From the NCBI GenBank assembly GCA_026713545.1, contig JAPOOG010000079.1, positions 1 through 64,000 on the forward strand: a DNA stretch of 64,000 bases, read 5' to 3'. The DNA is from Bryobacterales bacterium (lineage in GTDB: Bacteria > Acidobacteriota > Terriglobia > Bryobacterales > UBA6623). A program made the translations under genes and the position numbers. Below, one piece after another: positions 1 through 7,953 of the stretch. Position 1 is the first letter of the stretch. Every line of letters begins with the position of its first letter. Under the pieces are notes generated by a model that ran no database searches, was not told where the DNA came from, and worked only from the letters and a program-made list of their open reading frames with translations.

Positions 1-320
1 GAAGTGGATGGGATGCTACTGACGATCTCGATCTCCGCCTCGGCCGCGGGCCGCTTCGCAGGGTCATAGCGAACTTTGGCATTGGCGGAGGCCCGAGTGA
101 CCTGCATCATGTGAGGATCACGGCGGGTTCCCAACCAGCCGATGGCGTAGCCGGTCACGAAGAGCAGCAAGCCGGCCGGCAGGGAGTTGAGGACGTTGAA
201 GGTGGCCGCCCCGAAGGTGGCAGCCAGAATGAAGACCCTCCGCTCACAGCCGAGGACTGTGAGCGGGCGGGCCAGGGACCGGCAGGCTTGCCAGGACCGC
301 TTTCCGTAGACAACCGACAT
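1..320 (-). CDS. VirB3/TrbD-like conjugation membrane protein (partial)
   Basis: The reading frame opens with ATG at 320 and is still open at the left edge, so at least 106 codons are present and the C-terminus is missing. The visible protein starts MSVVYGKRSW, has a basic N-terminal stretch, then two adjacent hydrophobic segments (about residues 29-60, around VFILAATFG and GLLLFVTGYAIGW), followed by a polar tail. Small size, paired N-terminal membrane segments and position 15 bases after a VirB2-like pilin gene match VirB3/TrbD, an inner-membrane part of type IV secretion systems. VirB3 normally follows VirB2 and precedes VirB4, so a VirB4 gene would be expected just outside the window. The family call rests on layout and topology as much as on sequence. 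Confidence 0.62.
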   Translation of the reverse strand, partial: MSVVYGKRSWQACRSLARPLTVLGCERRVFILAATFGAATFNVLNSLPAGLLLFVTGYAIGWLGTRRDPHMMQVTRASANAKVRYDPAKRPAAEAEIEIVSSIPST

Positions 321-335
321 GAAGGTCTCGGTGCT

Positions 336-632
336 TCAGAACAGCCAGTTGATGAAGTTGGCGGCGCCGAGGGTCATGCCGAGGCCGAAGATGATGCCGG
401 CCAGGGCACGCTTCGAGCCGCCCTCCCCGAAGGCGAACATCAAGCCGCCGATGACGATGGCGACCAGGCTCAGGCCGCGAGCGATGGCGCCGGTGAAGGC
501 TGCCTCCAACGTCTGGACTGCGTCGACCCACGGCCCCATGCCCGCCATCAACGGTGCGGCATGCAGAAGGACCAGCACCGCAAGAGCAACCGCTCTGGCG
601 GCTGCGGTCTTGTTGATTGGCAGGAATCTCAT
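336..632 (-). CDS. TrbC/VirB2-like conjugative pilin
   Basis: This 98-residue protein has the VirB2/TrbC layout: a basic start (MRFLPINKTAAARA), a long hydrophobic signal segment ending near residue 30 (LHAAPLMAG), then two hydrophobic helices (about 44-66 and 77-98) separated by a short polar loop with GEGGSKR. VirB2 proteins are processed to small pilins that build the conjugative pilus of type IV secretion systems. A good Shine-Dalgarno sequence (AGGAGGTAG, 633-643 on the minus strand) sits just before the start. A VirB3-like gene follows at once in the same direction, and a plasmid RepA gene and iterons lie upstream, so this is plasmid or conjugative-element cargo. Confidence in the TrbC/VirB2 call is good; the specific transfer system cannot be named. 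Confidence 0.82.
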   Translation of the reverse strand: MRFLPINKTAAARAVALAVLVLLHAAPLMAGMGPWVDAVQTLEAAFTGAIARGLSLVAIVIGGLMFAFGEGGSKRALAGIIFGLGMTLGAANFINWLF

Positions 633-790
633 GACTACCTCCTGTCAAATCCTTGCATCGAATCGAGGCACTCTCAAGCGCCGGCAAGGCGCAGCCGTGT
701 GGGACGATCTCCACATTTCCACAGATCGGTTAGGCGCGCGCGTGCAACCTTCAGGATTAACTTCAGGAAAACCTTATTAAATAGGGGACC

Positions 791-1150
791 GCGACCGATG
801 GACCCCACAAAGCGCGACCGATCGACCCCACAAAGCGCGACCGATGGACCCCACTAAGGCGCGACCGATCGACCCCACCAAAGGCGCGACCGATCGACCC
901 CACCAAAGGCGCGACCGATCGACCCCACCAAAGGCGCGACCGATCGACCCCACCAAAGGCGCGACCAATCGACCCCACCAAAGGCAAAGGTGCGACCAAT
1001 CGACCCCACCAAAGGTGCGACCGATCGACCCCACCAAAGGCGCGACCGATCGACCCCACCAAAGGCGCGACCAATCGACCCCACGAAAGGTGTGACGAAT
1101 GTATCCCACAAAAGACGCGACTGGTTAACGCCACTAGAAACGCGACTGAG
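791..1150. repeat. Iteron-like tandem array, 15 units of about 25 bp (putative plasmid origin)
   Basis: Fifteen direct repeats begin at 791, 814, 837, 861, 886, 911, 936, 961, 992, 1017, 1042, 1067, 1092, 1117 and 1142. The core is GCGACCGATCGACCCC followed by ACCAAAGGC. Spacing is 23-24 bp for the first three intervals, then 25 bp, apart from one 31-bp interval after 961 caused by a 6-bp insertion. Central units are nearly identical; the last three, next to repA, are degenerate. Unit size, direct orientation and position beside a RepA-type initiator gene are what iterons look like: binding sites through which Rep starts and limits plasmid replication. There are no spacers, so it is not CRISPR. 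The AT-rich stretch at 748-784 beside the array could be the melting region. Function is inferred. Confidence 0.8.
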
Positions 1151-1152
1151 AG

Positions 1153-2238
1153 TTAAAGGCTACGTTTGTGGGCAACATGCCGCATGCGTTCAACCCATTC
1201 CATGTCGGCGGCGCTGGCGGGTTTCATGTGGAGTCCTTCGGGCAGCAAACTGAGAACGGGAGAGATAGGTTTATGTTCAAGTACGTCATCGAGGACGCGA
1301 GAGAACTTCGAGCGAAAATCGCGGGTGCGCTTGTAGTTGGAACCGAATTGAACTTCGAGGGATTTCCATTCGATGAGAGTCGGATGCTTGACGTTGGTGG
1401 TGCGGTAGGTGAGCCAGGAGTATAGGTCGAGGGCGAGCTGGGAATGACGAAGGTTGTGGATGATTTTGGTTTGAAGGGGAACGACGGAATGACCGGAAAG
1501 AATGAAGAACTTCTCGCTGAGAGAGATTTGAATACCTTGGGGAGAGCGTTGCCATTGATCGGTGATGTACATGCCTTTGAAGGTTTTGTCTGACTTGAAA
1601 GTTGAAAGGATGGAAAAAGAGGATGAGCAGAGACGCTCAAGCTGATCTTGAGCGGTTCGCCTGGTTCGACTCCCCCAGGCGATGCCTATCGTTTTGAGGA
1701 AGTCGCGCCAGCTATCGCTGATTCGGAAACGTCGCTCTCCACTTGTTACACGAAGGGTGGTGAGGTACAGCAGGATGAGTCGCGCGAACGTACCGTAAGG
1801 TAAACCGATTTTCTTGCGGGAGAGAATTGAGAGGGAGAGGTTGCCGTTCGAGCGGGTAAACTCGTTGCGTGAAGATTTGCTGTGAGGCAGGGTCATGCTC
1901 ACGAAAGCTGGAGGAAGGTAGAGCATCTTGAAAGGGCTCGATGAGAGAACAGGAGCTTCAGTGAACCTGAGAGTGATGCCGGTCGCCCAATCGTTGTCGG
2001 AAAGCGCGTGGGAGACGAGTTTGATGGCTTTGCTGTGACCAGTGAGGGAATCGCTTAGTGCGGGCGACTGGCGAAGGATGATACGGCCACGGTTGTCTAC
2101 GCCTTCAACTTTGTGATGGGAGAGAAGCTCGCGGTCCTGTTCAGTCAGAAGGTGTCTGACCTTATCGATGGCCTCGATGAAAGCGAGCTCTCCGTGCTGA
2201 GGCTTGATGAAGCGCCAACGATCATTTCTAATGCTCAT
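1153..2238 (-). CDS. repA: RepA-type plasmid replication initiator
   Basis: A 361-residue protein resembling the RepA_C family of plasmid initiators. The recognisable core is residues 145-205: GLPYGTFARLILLYLTT, then a segment with SDSWRDFLKTIGI, then basic SRTRRTAQDQLERL. This corresponds to the family's PYG-x-x-RL-x-L-x(2)-L-x-T motif, a hydrophobic DFL/LG segment and an Arg-rich helix used in DNA binding. Such proteins bind iterons at the origin and recruit the host replisome. The gene lies directly beside a 15-unit iteron array that is 3' of the gene. Serine content is higher than in neighbouring chromosomal proteins, in keeping with a foreign origin. The start at 2238 directly abuts a perfect hairpin. 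The gene appears intact, so replication function may be retained. Confidence 0.78.
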   Translation of the reverse strand: MSIRNDRWRFIKPQHGELAFIEAIDKVRHLLTEQDRELLSHHKVEGVDNRGRIILRQSPALSDSLTGHSKAIKLVSHALSDNDWATGITLRFTEAPVLSSSPFKMLYLPPAFVSMTLPHSKSSRNEFTRSNGNLSLSILSRKKIGLPYGTFARLILLYLTTLRVTSGERRFRISDSWRDFLKTIGIAWGSRTRRTAQDQLERLCSSSFSILSTFKSDKTFKGMYITDQWQRSPQGIQISLSEKFFILSGHSVVPLQTKIIHNLRHSQLALDLYSWLTYRTTNVKHPTLIEWKSLEVQFGSNYKRTRDFRSKFSRVLDDVLEHKPISPVLSLLPEGLHMKPASAADMEWVERMRHVAHKRSL

Positions 2239-2256
2239 GGCAGTCTTTCGACTGCC
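2239..2256 (-). promoter_or_regulatory. repA leader hairpin with GAAA tetraloop abutting the start codon
   Basis: Read on the repA strand, GGCAGTC-GAAA-GACTGCC forms a perfect 7-bp stem closed by a GNRA-type GAAA loop, and the next base is the A of the repA ATG. The only ribosome-binding-like purines (GAAAGA) lie in the loop and the first bases of the 3' arm. A structure in this position would be expected to affect initiation, and plasmid rep genes are commonly controlled after transcription. The hairpin is seen directly; its regulatory role is inferred. Confidence 0.5.
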
Positions 2257-2418
2257 TGACAGAAGCTGCTTGAGCAGTAGTCACTATATGCAATAGACTG
2301 GTGAAGGGAAGCGGAAGGCTTGGCCCAGCCGGCTTTGTGACGGTGCTGTTTCGCATACCGGGTAACGGGCATTCCATGACGTGCGGGCTTCGTTTGCCGC
2401 CAGCGATATGAGATCGAG

Positions 2419-3843
2419 ATGAAGCACCGACTCCTCAGCAACGCCGGTTGTCCGGGCGGCGTCCGGGCCATGACGCGGCGTGACGCGCTCAGACTGGCCT
2501 CGAACGGCTTCGGGTATCTGTCTTTCTCGGCACTGGCCGCCACGGAAGCGAGGGCCGACAGTCGACTGCTTCAGCCTCACTTCAGCCCGAAAGCCACGAA
2601 CGTCATTTTTCTCTTTATGCCCGGCGGTGTTTCGCATATGGAGAGCTTTGATCCAAAACCGAAACTGGCCGAGTTGGATGGCAAGCCCGCGAAGCTCGAC
2701 AACTACCTCGCCGGTCCCGACCGCAAGTGGCTGCGATGCCTGTGGGAGTTCAAGCAGTACGGACAATGCGGTGCTCCCGTCAGCGAGCTGTTTCCCCACA
2801 CGGCGCGTTGGGTAGACGATTTGGCGATTGTAAGGTCGATGAAATCGGAGTTCCCTCTCCACGCGCGAGGTAATGTGTTTCTGCACACCGGACGCAACTT
2901 CGGGGGCTTCCCGAGTCTCGGTTCGTGGGTGAACTACGGGCTGGGGAGCCAGAACAAGAACCTGCCTGGCTACGTCCTCTTGCGGGATGCGTCGATCCCA
3001 CCCGGTGGTATCGAGAACTTCTCGAACGGGTTTCTGCCCGCGACGCACCAGGCCACTCACATCCTGGATGAAGGTCCGCCCATGGATAATATCGCTCCCG
3101 CGGATCAAGACCGGCGCGTGCAAAGAGCCAAGCTCGACGCCTTGCTGCAGCAGGACCGGGACTTCCAGCAAAGCACGAGCGGCGATACCGTGGAATCCGC
3201 AATTGCCAACTATGAGATGGCGTATCGCATGCAGTCGTTGGTGCCGGATGTGTTGGACCTCTCCAAGGAATCGGAGGCGACGAAGCGGCTGTACGGACTC
3301 GATTCCGAGGATAAGCCGAAGCGGCTGTATGGGTTACAGTGTCTGCGCGCACGGAAGCTCGTCGAGGCGGGCGTGCGATTCGTGGAAGTGACCTGTCCGA
3401 ACTTGTTCGGCATGAACGGCACCTGGGATCAACACGGCAACCTGAAGAAGGACCATGAAAAAAATGCTTTCGTCACCGACCAGCCCATCGCGGGTTTGAT
3501 CCAGGACTTGAAGTCGAGAGGTCTCTTTGATCAAACGCTCCTTGTCTGGTCGGGTGAGTTTGGACGCACGCCCGACACCGGTAACGGCGACGGACGCGAC
3601 CATCATCCCTTCTGTTTCACGATCTGGATGGCCGGTGGTGGTGTCAAGGGGGGCGTGACTTACGGTGAAACGGACGAGTTGGGCGATCAGGTGGCCGCTG
3701 ATCCCGTGACGATCCATGATCTGCACGCCACCATTCTGCATCTCCTGGGCCTCGACCACGAAAAACTCGTCTATCGTTTTGGAGGCCGCGAACAGCGCCT
3801 GACCGATGTTCACGGACGCGTTGTGCGCGAGATTCTAACGTAA
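2419..3843 (+). CDS. DUF1501 family protein, Tat-exported
   Basis: A 474-residue protein of the DUF1501 family, which has the alkaline-phosphatase/sulfatase-like fold and no settled reaction. The N-terminus has a twin-arginine motif (TRRDALRLASNGFGYLSFSALAA, residues 19-41) followed by the signature start NVIFLFMPGGVSHMESFDPKP. Later landmarks are HARGNVFLHTGRNFGG, the C-terminal WSGEFGRTPDTGNGDGRDHHPFC block, and HDLHATILHLLGLDHEKLVYRFGGREQRLTDV at the end, all typical of full-length members. In Planctomycetes and Acidobacteriota the gene usually follows a DUF1549/DUF1553 cytochrome-like gene. Here that partner is absent: upstream lie only 160 bp and then plasmid genes, which suggests a broken operon at the plasmid junction. 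Confidence 0.93.
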   Translation: MKHRLLSNAGCPGGVRAMTRRDALRLASNGFGYLSFSALAATEARADSRLLQPHFSPKATNVIFLFMPGGVSHMESFDPKPKLAELDGKPAKLDNYLAGPDRKWLRCLWEFKQYGQCGAPVSELFPHTARWVDDLAIVRSMKSEFPLHARGNVFLHTGRNFGGFPSLGSWVNYGLGSQNKNLPGYVLLRDASIPPGGIENFSNGFLPATHQATHILDEGPPMDNIAPADQDRRVQRAKLDALLQQDRDFQQSTSGDTVESAIANYEMAYRMQSLVPDVLDLSKESEATKRLYGLDSEDKPKRLYGLQCLRARKLVEAGVRFVEVTCPNLFGMNGTWDQHGNLKKDHEKNAFVTDQPIAGLIQDLKSRGLFDQTLLVWSGEFGRTPDTGNGDGRDHHPFCFTIWMAGGGVKGGVTYGETDELGDQVAADPVTIHDLHATILHLLGLDHEKLVYRFGGREQRLTDVHGRVVREILT

Positions 3844-4081
3844 AGCAGCGTGCCCGATCTTGACGTCATAGGCCAGCGATTCCGGAGCCGCTTTCCGAGA
3901 CGCCACTCGCGACTCAGAACGTCAGGCTGCATTCCGGTCAGCGGCGGTCTGCTTGTGGATGATGCGATCGTTGCCCGATGCAAGGCACTTCTGCCACCAT
4001 CGGAGTAGTCCGGCGCACGTGAGACTCGGCGGATGCATCAGGACACGATCAGCTTGAAACCTCTTGGATGGACACTTGGCG

Positions 4082-5224
4082 ATGAAAAACAGAAAAGCAC
4101 ATGTCAGTAGGCGCAATCTTGTGAGAGCAGCGGCGATGGTTCCCTTTGCGGCGGTTCGCGGAAGCGCCGCGAACTCGGAGGTTCGGGTTGGGCTTCTCGG
4201 CTCCGGCGGACGCGGAAGCCGTCTATCGAGCCGCTTGGTCAAAGTTCCGGGGGCGAGGCTCGTCGCGTTATGCGACCTCTTTGAGGAACAGATCGCAAAG
4301 GCCAAGCAGCGTATCCCGATCGAGAACCCGAAAACCTACCTGGACTACAACGAGATGCTCGCGAGCGACGAAATCGACGCCGTCATCATCGCAACGCCGG
4401 TGTTTCTGCATGCCGAGCATTTGGAGGCGGCCGTCAGAGCCGGCAAGCACGTCTACGTGGAGAAGCCGGCCGGCGTCGACGTCGCGGCCTGCAAGCGGGT
4501 CATGAAGGCCTCCGACTCGGCCAAACCTGGACTCAACGTCACGTTCGGGTTCCAGCAGCGCTACGGCTGGACGTATAAGCAAGCCCGCAAAGTGATCGAC
4601 TCGGGCGGGCTCGGCAAGATCCAGCAGGCTGAAGCCCACTTTCTGAAAGGCACCGTCACCGGCAACGAGCCCCTGCGAGAACGCCCCGTAACACTCCACG
4701 ACAAAGTTCGTGAATGGAAGTGGTGGCGCGACCTCTACGGGGACATCGTTGTCGAAACCTATTGTCACTCGATCGATGTTCTCAACTGGTCCCTTGGCGA
4801 CAGGCACCCGATCAAGGCGGTAGCCGGAGGCGGACGTACGATCAAGAAAGCGGGCGATATGGGAGATCATATCTCCGTCGTTTTTGAATATCCCGACAAC
4901 ATCCGAGCGACACTGGTAGGGTCTCACATCATGCCCCTCTTCTACCGCGAGGTTCATGAACGTGTTTGGGGCTCTGAATCAATGGTCGAGACGGCCCGGG
5001 GTTACTGGAAGCACTATCGCGACCGGGGCGACGTGCTTCATCAGGATGCCCCGCGTCACATCGATCACGACTCGATGGAGGCGTTCGTGAAGCGTATCGT
5101 CGAGGGCAAAACCGAAAATGTCGGCATTCGCGGAGCGGAAAGCACGCTCACCGCCATTATGGGGCGAATGGCGATGGACACCGGTCGCACTGTGACCTGG
5201 GACGAGATGATGCGCTCGGGATGA
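4082..5224 (+). CDS. Gfo/Idh/MocA family oxidoreductase, Tat-exported
   Basis: NAD(P)-dependent sugar or inositol dehydrogenase-like protein. A twin-arginine signal (SRRNLVRAAAMVPFAA, residues 9-24) precedes a Rossmann fold with GLLGSGGRGSR (about 38-48), a conserved ALCDLFEEQIAKA strand-helix, and the family's EKPAG substrate/cofactor motif (about residue 128). The C-terminal alpha/beta domain has the family's WWRDLYGDIVVETYCHSIDVLNW block. I start at the ATG at 4082, which places the Arg pair near the N-terminus; an upstream in-frame ATG at 4064 would add six residues. Tat export would carry the folded protein with its bound nucleotide to the periplasm, as in glucose-fructose oxidoreductase. 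The substrate is unknown. A 238-bp gap separates it from the DUF1501 gene. Confidence 0.9.
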   Translation: MKNRKAHVSRRNLVRAAAMVPFAAVRGSAANSEVRVGLLGSGGRGSRLSSRLVKVPGARLVALCDLFEEQIAKAKQRIPIENPKTYLDYNEMLASDEIDAVIIATPVFLHAEHLEAAVRAGKHVYVEKPAGVDVAACKRVMKASDSAKPGLNVTFGFQQRYGWTYKQARKVIDSGGLGKIQQAEAHFLKGTVTGNEPLRERPVTLHDKVREWKWWRDLYGDIVVETYCHSIDVLNWSLGDRHPIKAVAGGGRTIKKAGDMGDHISVVFEYPDNIRATLVGSHIMPLFYREVHERVWGSESMVETARGYWKHYRDRGDVLHQDAPRHIDHDSMEAFVKRIVEGKTENVGIRGAESTLTAIMGRMAMDTGRTVTWDEMMRSG

Positions 5225-5494
5225 GTCCTCGGTTAAACTCCGCGAAACTCAATGCGACATCGTCTCGCGGTGGTCCTACGTCCCGGTTTCCGCAGGGGCC
5301 ATTTTATTGTGCGGGTCCTCTCTTTTTTGCTTCTGGAACTCTTGGCCGCGTTCTCAAAATTCATTGCTCCGTATACGGCTCAGCCCCGGATAGCGTGAAC
5401 GATAACCTGCCGGATGCCGCTCGCCACGACAAAACGCCGGGAGTCATTTGGGAGGGTGAACTGGGGGGCCTGATACAATTCCGGCAGGTTTCTG

Positions 5495-7513
5495 GTGACG
5501 GGTTTTCTCGCAGATCGCGTATACCGGCTACTGGTTCCAGCGTTGGCAACCTTGCTTTCGTCGAGTGTTTCCGGTGCGGCTGAGGTTGACCGACGCATCG
5601 CCGAGTGGGCTCTGGCGATGGGTGGCGGGGTCGAGATGGAAAGCTCGTCAGGTTGGGTTCGGAACACCGACAGCCGCCCGCTGGCCGGTGTCTGGTTGAC
5701 CGGAATTGATCTCGTTGGAACGAATGTCGTTCCGGAGGACTTGGCGCGTCTCAAAGGGCTGTCGCGGCTGAAGGCACTCCATCTTCCCGGGCCCATCTGG
5801 AACAGGAATGCCGACGGCGGCAAGCAACTCAGCCGCGAATTGGGACATCTTTCCGGCATCCATACGCTGCAAAAGCTGACTTTCAGCTACCACTTTCTGG
5901 ACACCATCCGATTCAAGGATGAGGGTCTGGAAGCAATCAGCGAACTGACGGACTTGCGGGAGTTGGTTCTTCGGCAGACGGCAGTGAAGGGTCATGCTTT
6001 GGCGCCCTTTCGACGGCTGGAGTCATTGGATGTCACCCTTTCGCAGTTCGATGACGAGGGGCTGAGCGCGATCGCCGATCTGAGGACGCTCAGACGGCTA
6101 CGCCTGGGCGATACATTCATTACGGATGAAGGAGCAGCCGCGCTGGCTGACCTCTCGGGATTGATCGAGCTCGACCTGCATGGGACGAATCTCAGCGACC
6201 CGGGGCTCGTGAATCTGCGCAGTCTCAGGGGTTTGCGCAAGCTCAATCTGATGGGGACGGGACTGACCGACGTGGGGCTCGACTACTTGCAGGGACTTAC
6301 GGCGATCGAGGAGTTGAATCTCTATCGAACGAAGATCAGCAATGCGGGTCTGGCGAAGCTGCACGGGTTGACCAGCCTTCGCGAAATCGATTTGCGCTAC
6401 ACGCGGGTTACGCAAGCGGGCGTAGAGCGGCTGCGGGCGGCGTTGCCGAGTGCCCGAGTCGTCTTCCTTGACGTTTCACTCCGGCCGCCGCGACTCAGTC
6501 AGAATCCGGAACCTCCCGTGGCCGGCGACGACGAGTCGGTGGCTGCTTGGGCTCGGAAGTGGGGCGGGGAAGCCTCCCTTCAAGCAGGTAGACTGGTTTC
6601 TCTCTCACTGCTGTCGACGGCCATGATCGACACGGAGTTGGCTCATCTGAAGAATCTTCCGGATTTACGGAAACTCGATCTGGGAGCGACGGAGGTGGGT
6701 GACCTTGGCCTTCAGTACGTGGCCGAGTTGCGGGGCTTGCGCGAGCTGCGTCTCGACAACACGACCGTTTCCGATCAGGGGCTGCGTCATCTCGCGGGTT
6801 TGACGAACCTGAAAAAACTGTCGCTGCGGAACACCTATGTCGAGGGAGAGGGACTTTCCCATCTATTGCATTCGACCGCACTGCGCAGCCTGACGTTGAA
6901 CGGCTCGCCGATTAATGACCACGGGCTGGCGTTGTTGAGCCAGGTGACCTGGCTTGAAGACCTGGGTATCGCATACACCGATGTTACCAACCAAGGCATG
7001 CGTCATCTGGAGAAGCTGAAAGGTCTTGAACGACTGGACTTGACAAGCGTCGACATCGGTGACGAGGGGATGGCTAGCCTGAAGTCGCTGACGAACCTGC
7101 GAAGCTTGTCGCTAAAGTACGGGCGGTTCACCGATGACGGACTAACCCACCTCAGCGATCTGACGAAGTTGGAAGGACTGGACCTCCTACGTACTCGCGT
7201 CACTGACGCCGGCCTGGAAATCGTCGGGGAGCTAACCCGGTTGAAGCAGTTGAATCTCGAGCACACCGATGTCACCGACGACGGGCTGTGTCATCTGGAA
7301 GCGCTCGCGGAACTTCGTGTCCTGAACCTCGATAATACCTATGTAACCAATCGTGGCGTGCGGCTGTTGGGGCGGTTTAAGCGACTTGAGCTTCTCAATG
7401 TTTATCACACGCTCATTACCGAGGAGGGTCACGAGCGACTCAAGGCCGTGCTTCCTGAGTGCGAGATCATCTGGGATCCGGAATCGCGGCTGCCCAACCG
7501 TCGTCGGGCATGA
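5495..7513 (+). CDS. Secreted leucine-rich-repeat protein
   Basis: 672 residues starting at GTG. A hydrophobic signal segment (LLVPALATLLSSSVSGA, residues 12-28) is followed by two blocks of leucine-rich repeats of the 24-residue type seen in planctomycete and acidobacterial proteins, with units such as LTDLRELVLRQT and LSGLIELDLHGTNLSDPGL. Block one covers about residues 90-330 and block two about 375-660. Each begins with a similar 'VAAWARKWGG'-like stretch (EWALAMGGGVEMES near 37; AWARKWGGEASLQ near 350), so the protein looks like an internal duplication. No catalytic domain is visible. The likely role is protein or glycan binding at the cell surface. It stands alone, 270 bp from its left neighbour. 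Confidence 0.88.
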   Translation: MTGFLADRVYRLLVPALATLLSSSVSGAAEVDRRIAEWALAMGGGVEMESSSGWVRNTDSRPLAGVWLTGIDLVGTNVVPEDLARLKGLSRLKALHLPGPIWNRNADGGKQLSRELGHLSGIHTLQKLTFSYHFLDTIRFKDEGLEAISELTDLRELVLRQTAVKGHALAPFRRLESLDVTLSQFDDEGLSAIADLRTLRRLRLGDTFITDEGAAALADLSGLIELDLHGTNLSDPGLVNLRSLRGLRKLNLMGTGLTDVGLDYLQGLTAIEELNLYRTKISNAGLAKLHGLTSLREIDLRYTRVTQAGVERLRAALPSARVVFLDVSLRPPRLSQNPEPPVAGDDESVAAWARKWGGEASLQAGRLVSLSLLSTAMIDTELAHLKNLPDLRKLDLGATEVGDLGLQYVAELRGLRELRLDNTTVSDQGLRHLAGLTNLKKLSLRNTYVEGEGLSHLLHSTALRSLTLNGSPINDHGLALLSQVTWLEDLGIAYTDVTNQGMRHLEKLKGLERLDLTSVDIGDEGMASLKSLTNLRSLSLKYGRFTDDGLTHLSDLTKLEGLDLLRTRVTDAGLEIVGELTRLKQLNLEHTDVTDDGLCHLEALAELRVLNLDNTYVTNRGVRLLGRFKRLELLNVYHTLITEEGHERLKAVLPECEIIWDPESRLPNRRRA

Positions 7514-7953
7514 ATTCGGCCCAACGCGACCAGGATGAAACGCAACGGCGGCGCGGTCGTCTATAGGACGGTTTCGTGAGGTGCTGTCCGTACTCGTCGG
7601 GAACCCCCCGCAATGATTTGTTCTCAAAGATCGAGACCATCCTGCTTCCCCTTCGTTGATGGTCGAAGCGCGCCATAAGGCTATTTGACATTAGTTGGCA
7701 GTCTCCAATGACCAGCGTTTTCGGAAGGGGAGGGGTATAGGGTCACTAGTCAAGAATCACCGACCTCTCTCACACAAACGTCATGACTTCGTTGCGCTTG
7801 CTTGCCGTGCTTGATCTGCTATCAGGCGCGCCTTCACGTGCAAAGCCGCTCTCGCCTCGTCCTGACGGCCTTATCAGGCTCCTTGTCTCGCATTGTAAGG
7901 AGAAGAGTGAGCCGGAGCATCCGACCGCTCAAGGAGTGGCTGTTGCCCGGTTG
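7514..7953. other. Intergenic, contains one copy of a dispersed repeat
   Basis: No convincing gene. Positions 7514-7780 show nothing recognisable. Positions 7784-7894 match a second copy at 27951-28061 and are listed separately. The open frame beginning at 7783 that runs into the next gene reads through the repeat and is not taken as coding. Confidence 0.5.
7784..7894. repeat. Dispersed intergenic repeat, copy 1
   Basis: About 110 bp beginning CATGACTTCGTTGC, then a stretch shared with copy 2 (CTTGCTTGCCGTGCT, CTCGTnCTGACGGCC and GTCTCGC in the same order and spacing). Copy 2 is at 27951-28061. The left half is the better conserved; the middle has diverged and small arms differ. Both copies lie upstream of a gene for an exported protein (secreted unknown here, esterase there). 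It could be a mobile-element end, a MITE-like element or a shared leader. Identity was judged by eye. Confidence 0.65.

Noticed and set aside
633-790. DnaA boxes beside the iterons
   Set aside because: TTTCCACAG-like words are present but match the consensus at only about seven of nine positions, too weak to claim.
777-1134. Several overlapping frames encoding a repeated RPIDPTKGAT-like or GVDRSRLWWGRSVAP-like protein
   Set aside because: They are translations of the 25-bp iteron array in each frame; a 25-bp unit is not a multiple of three and the frames lack start signals and family features.
791-1150. CRISPR array
   Set aside because: Units are contiguous with no spacers and no Cas genes are near; direct repeats with RepA fit an iteron array.
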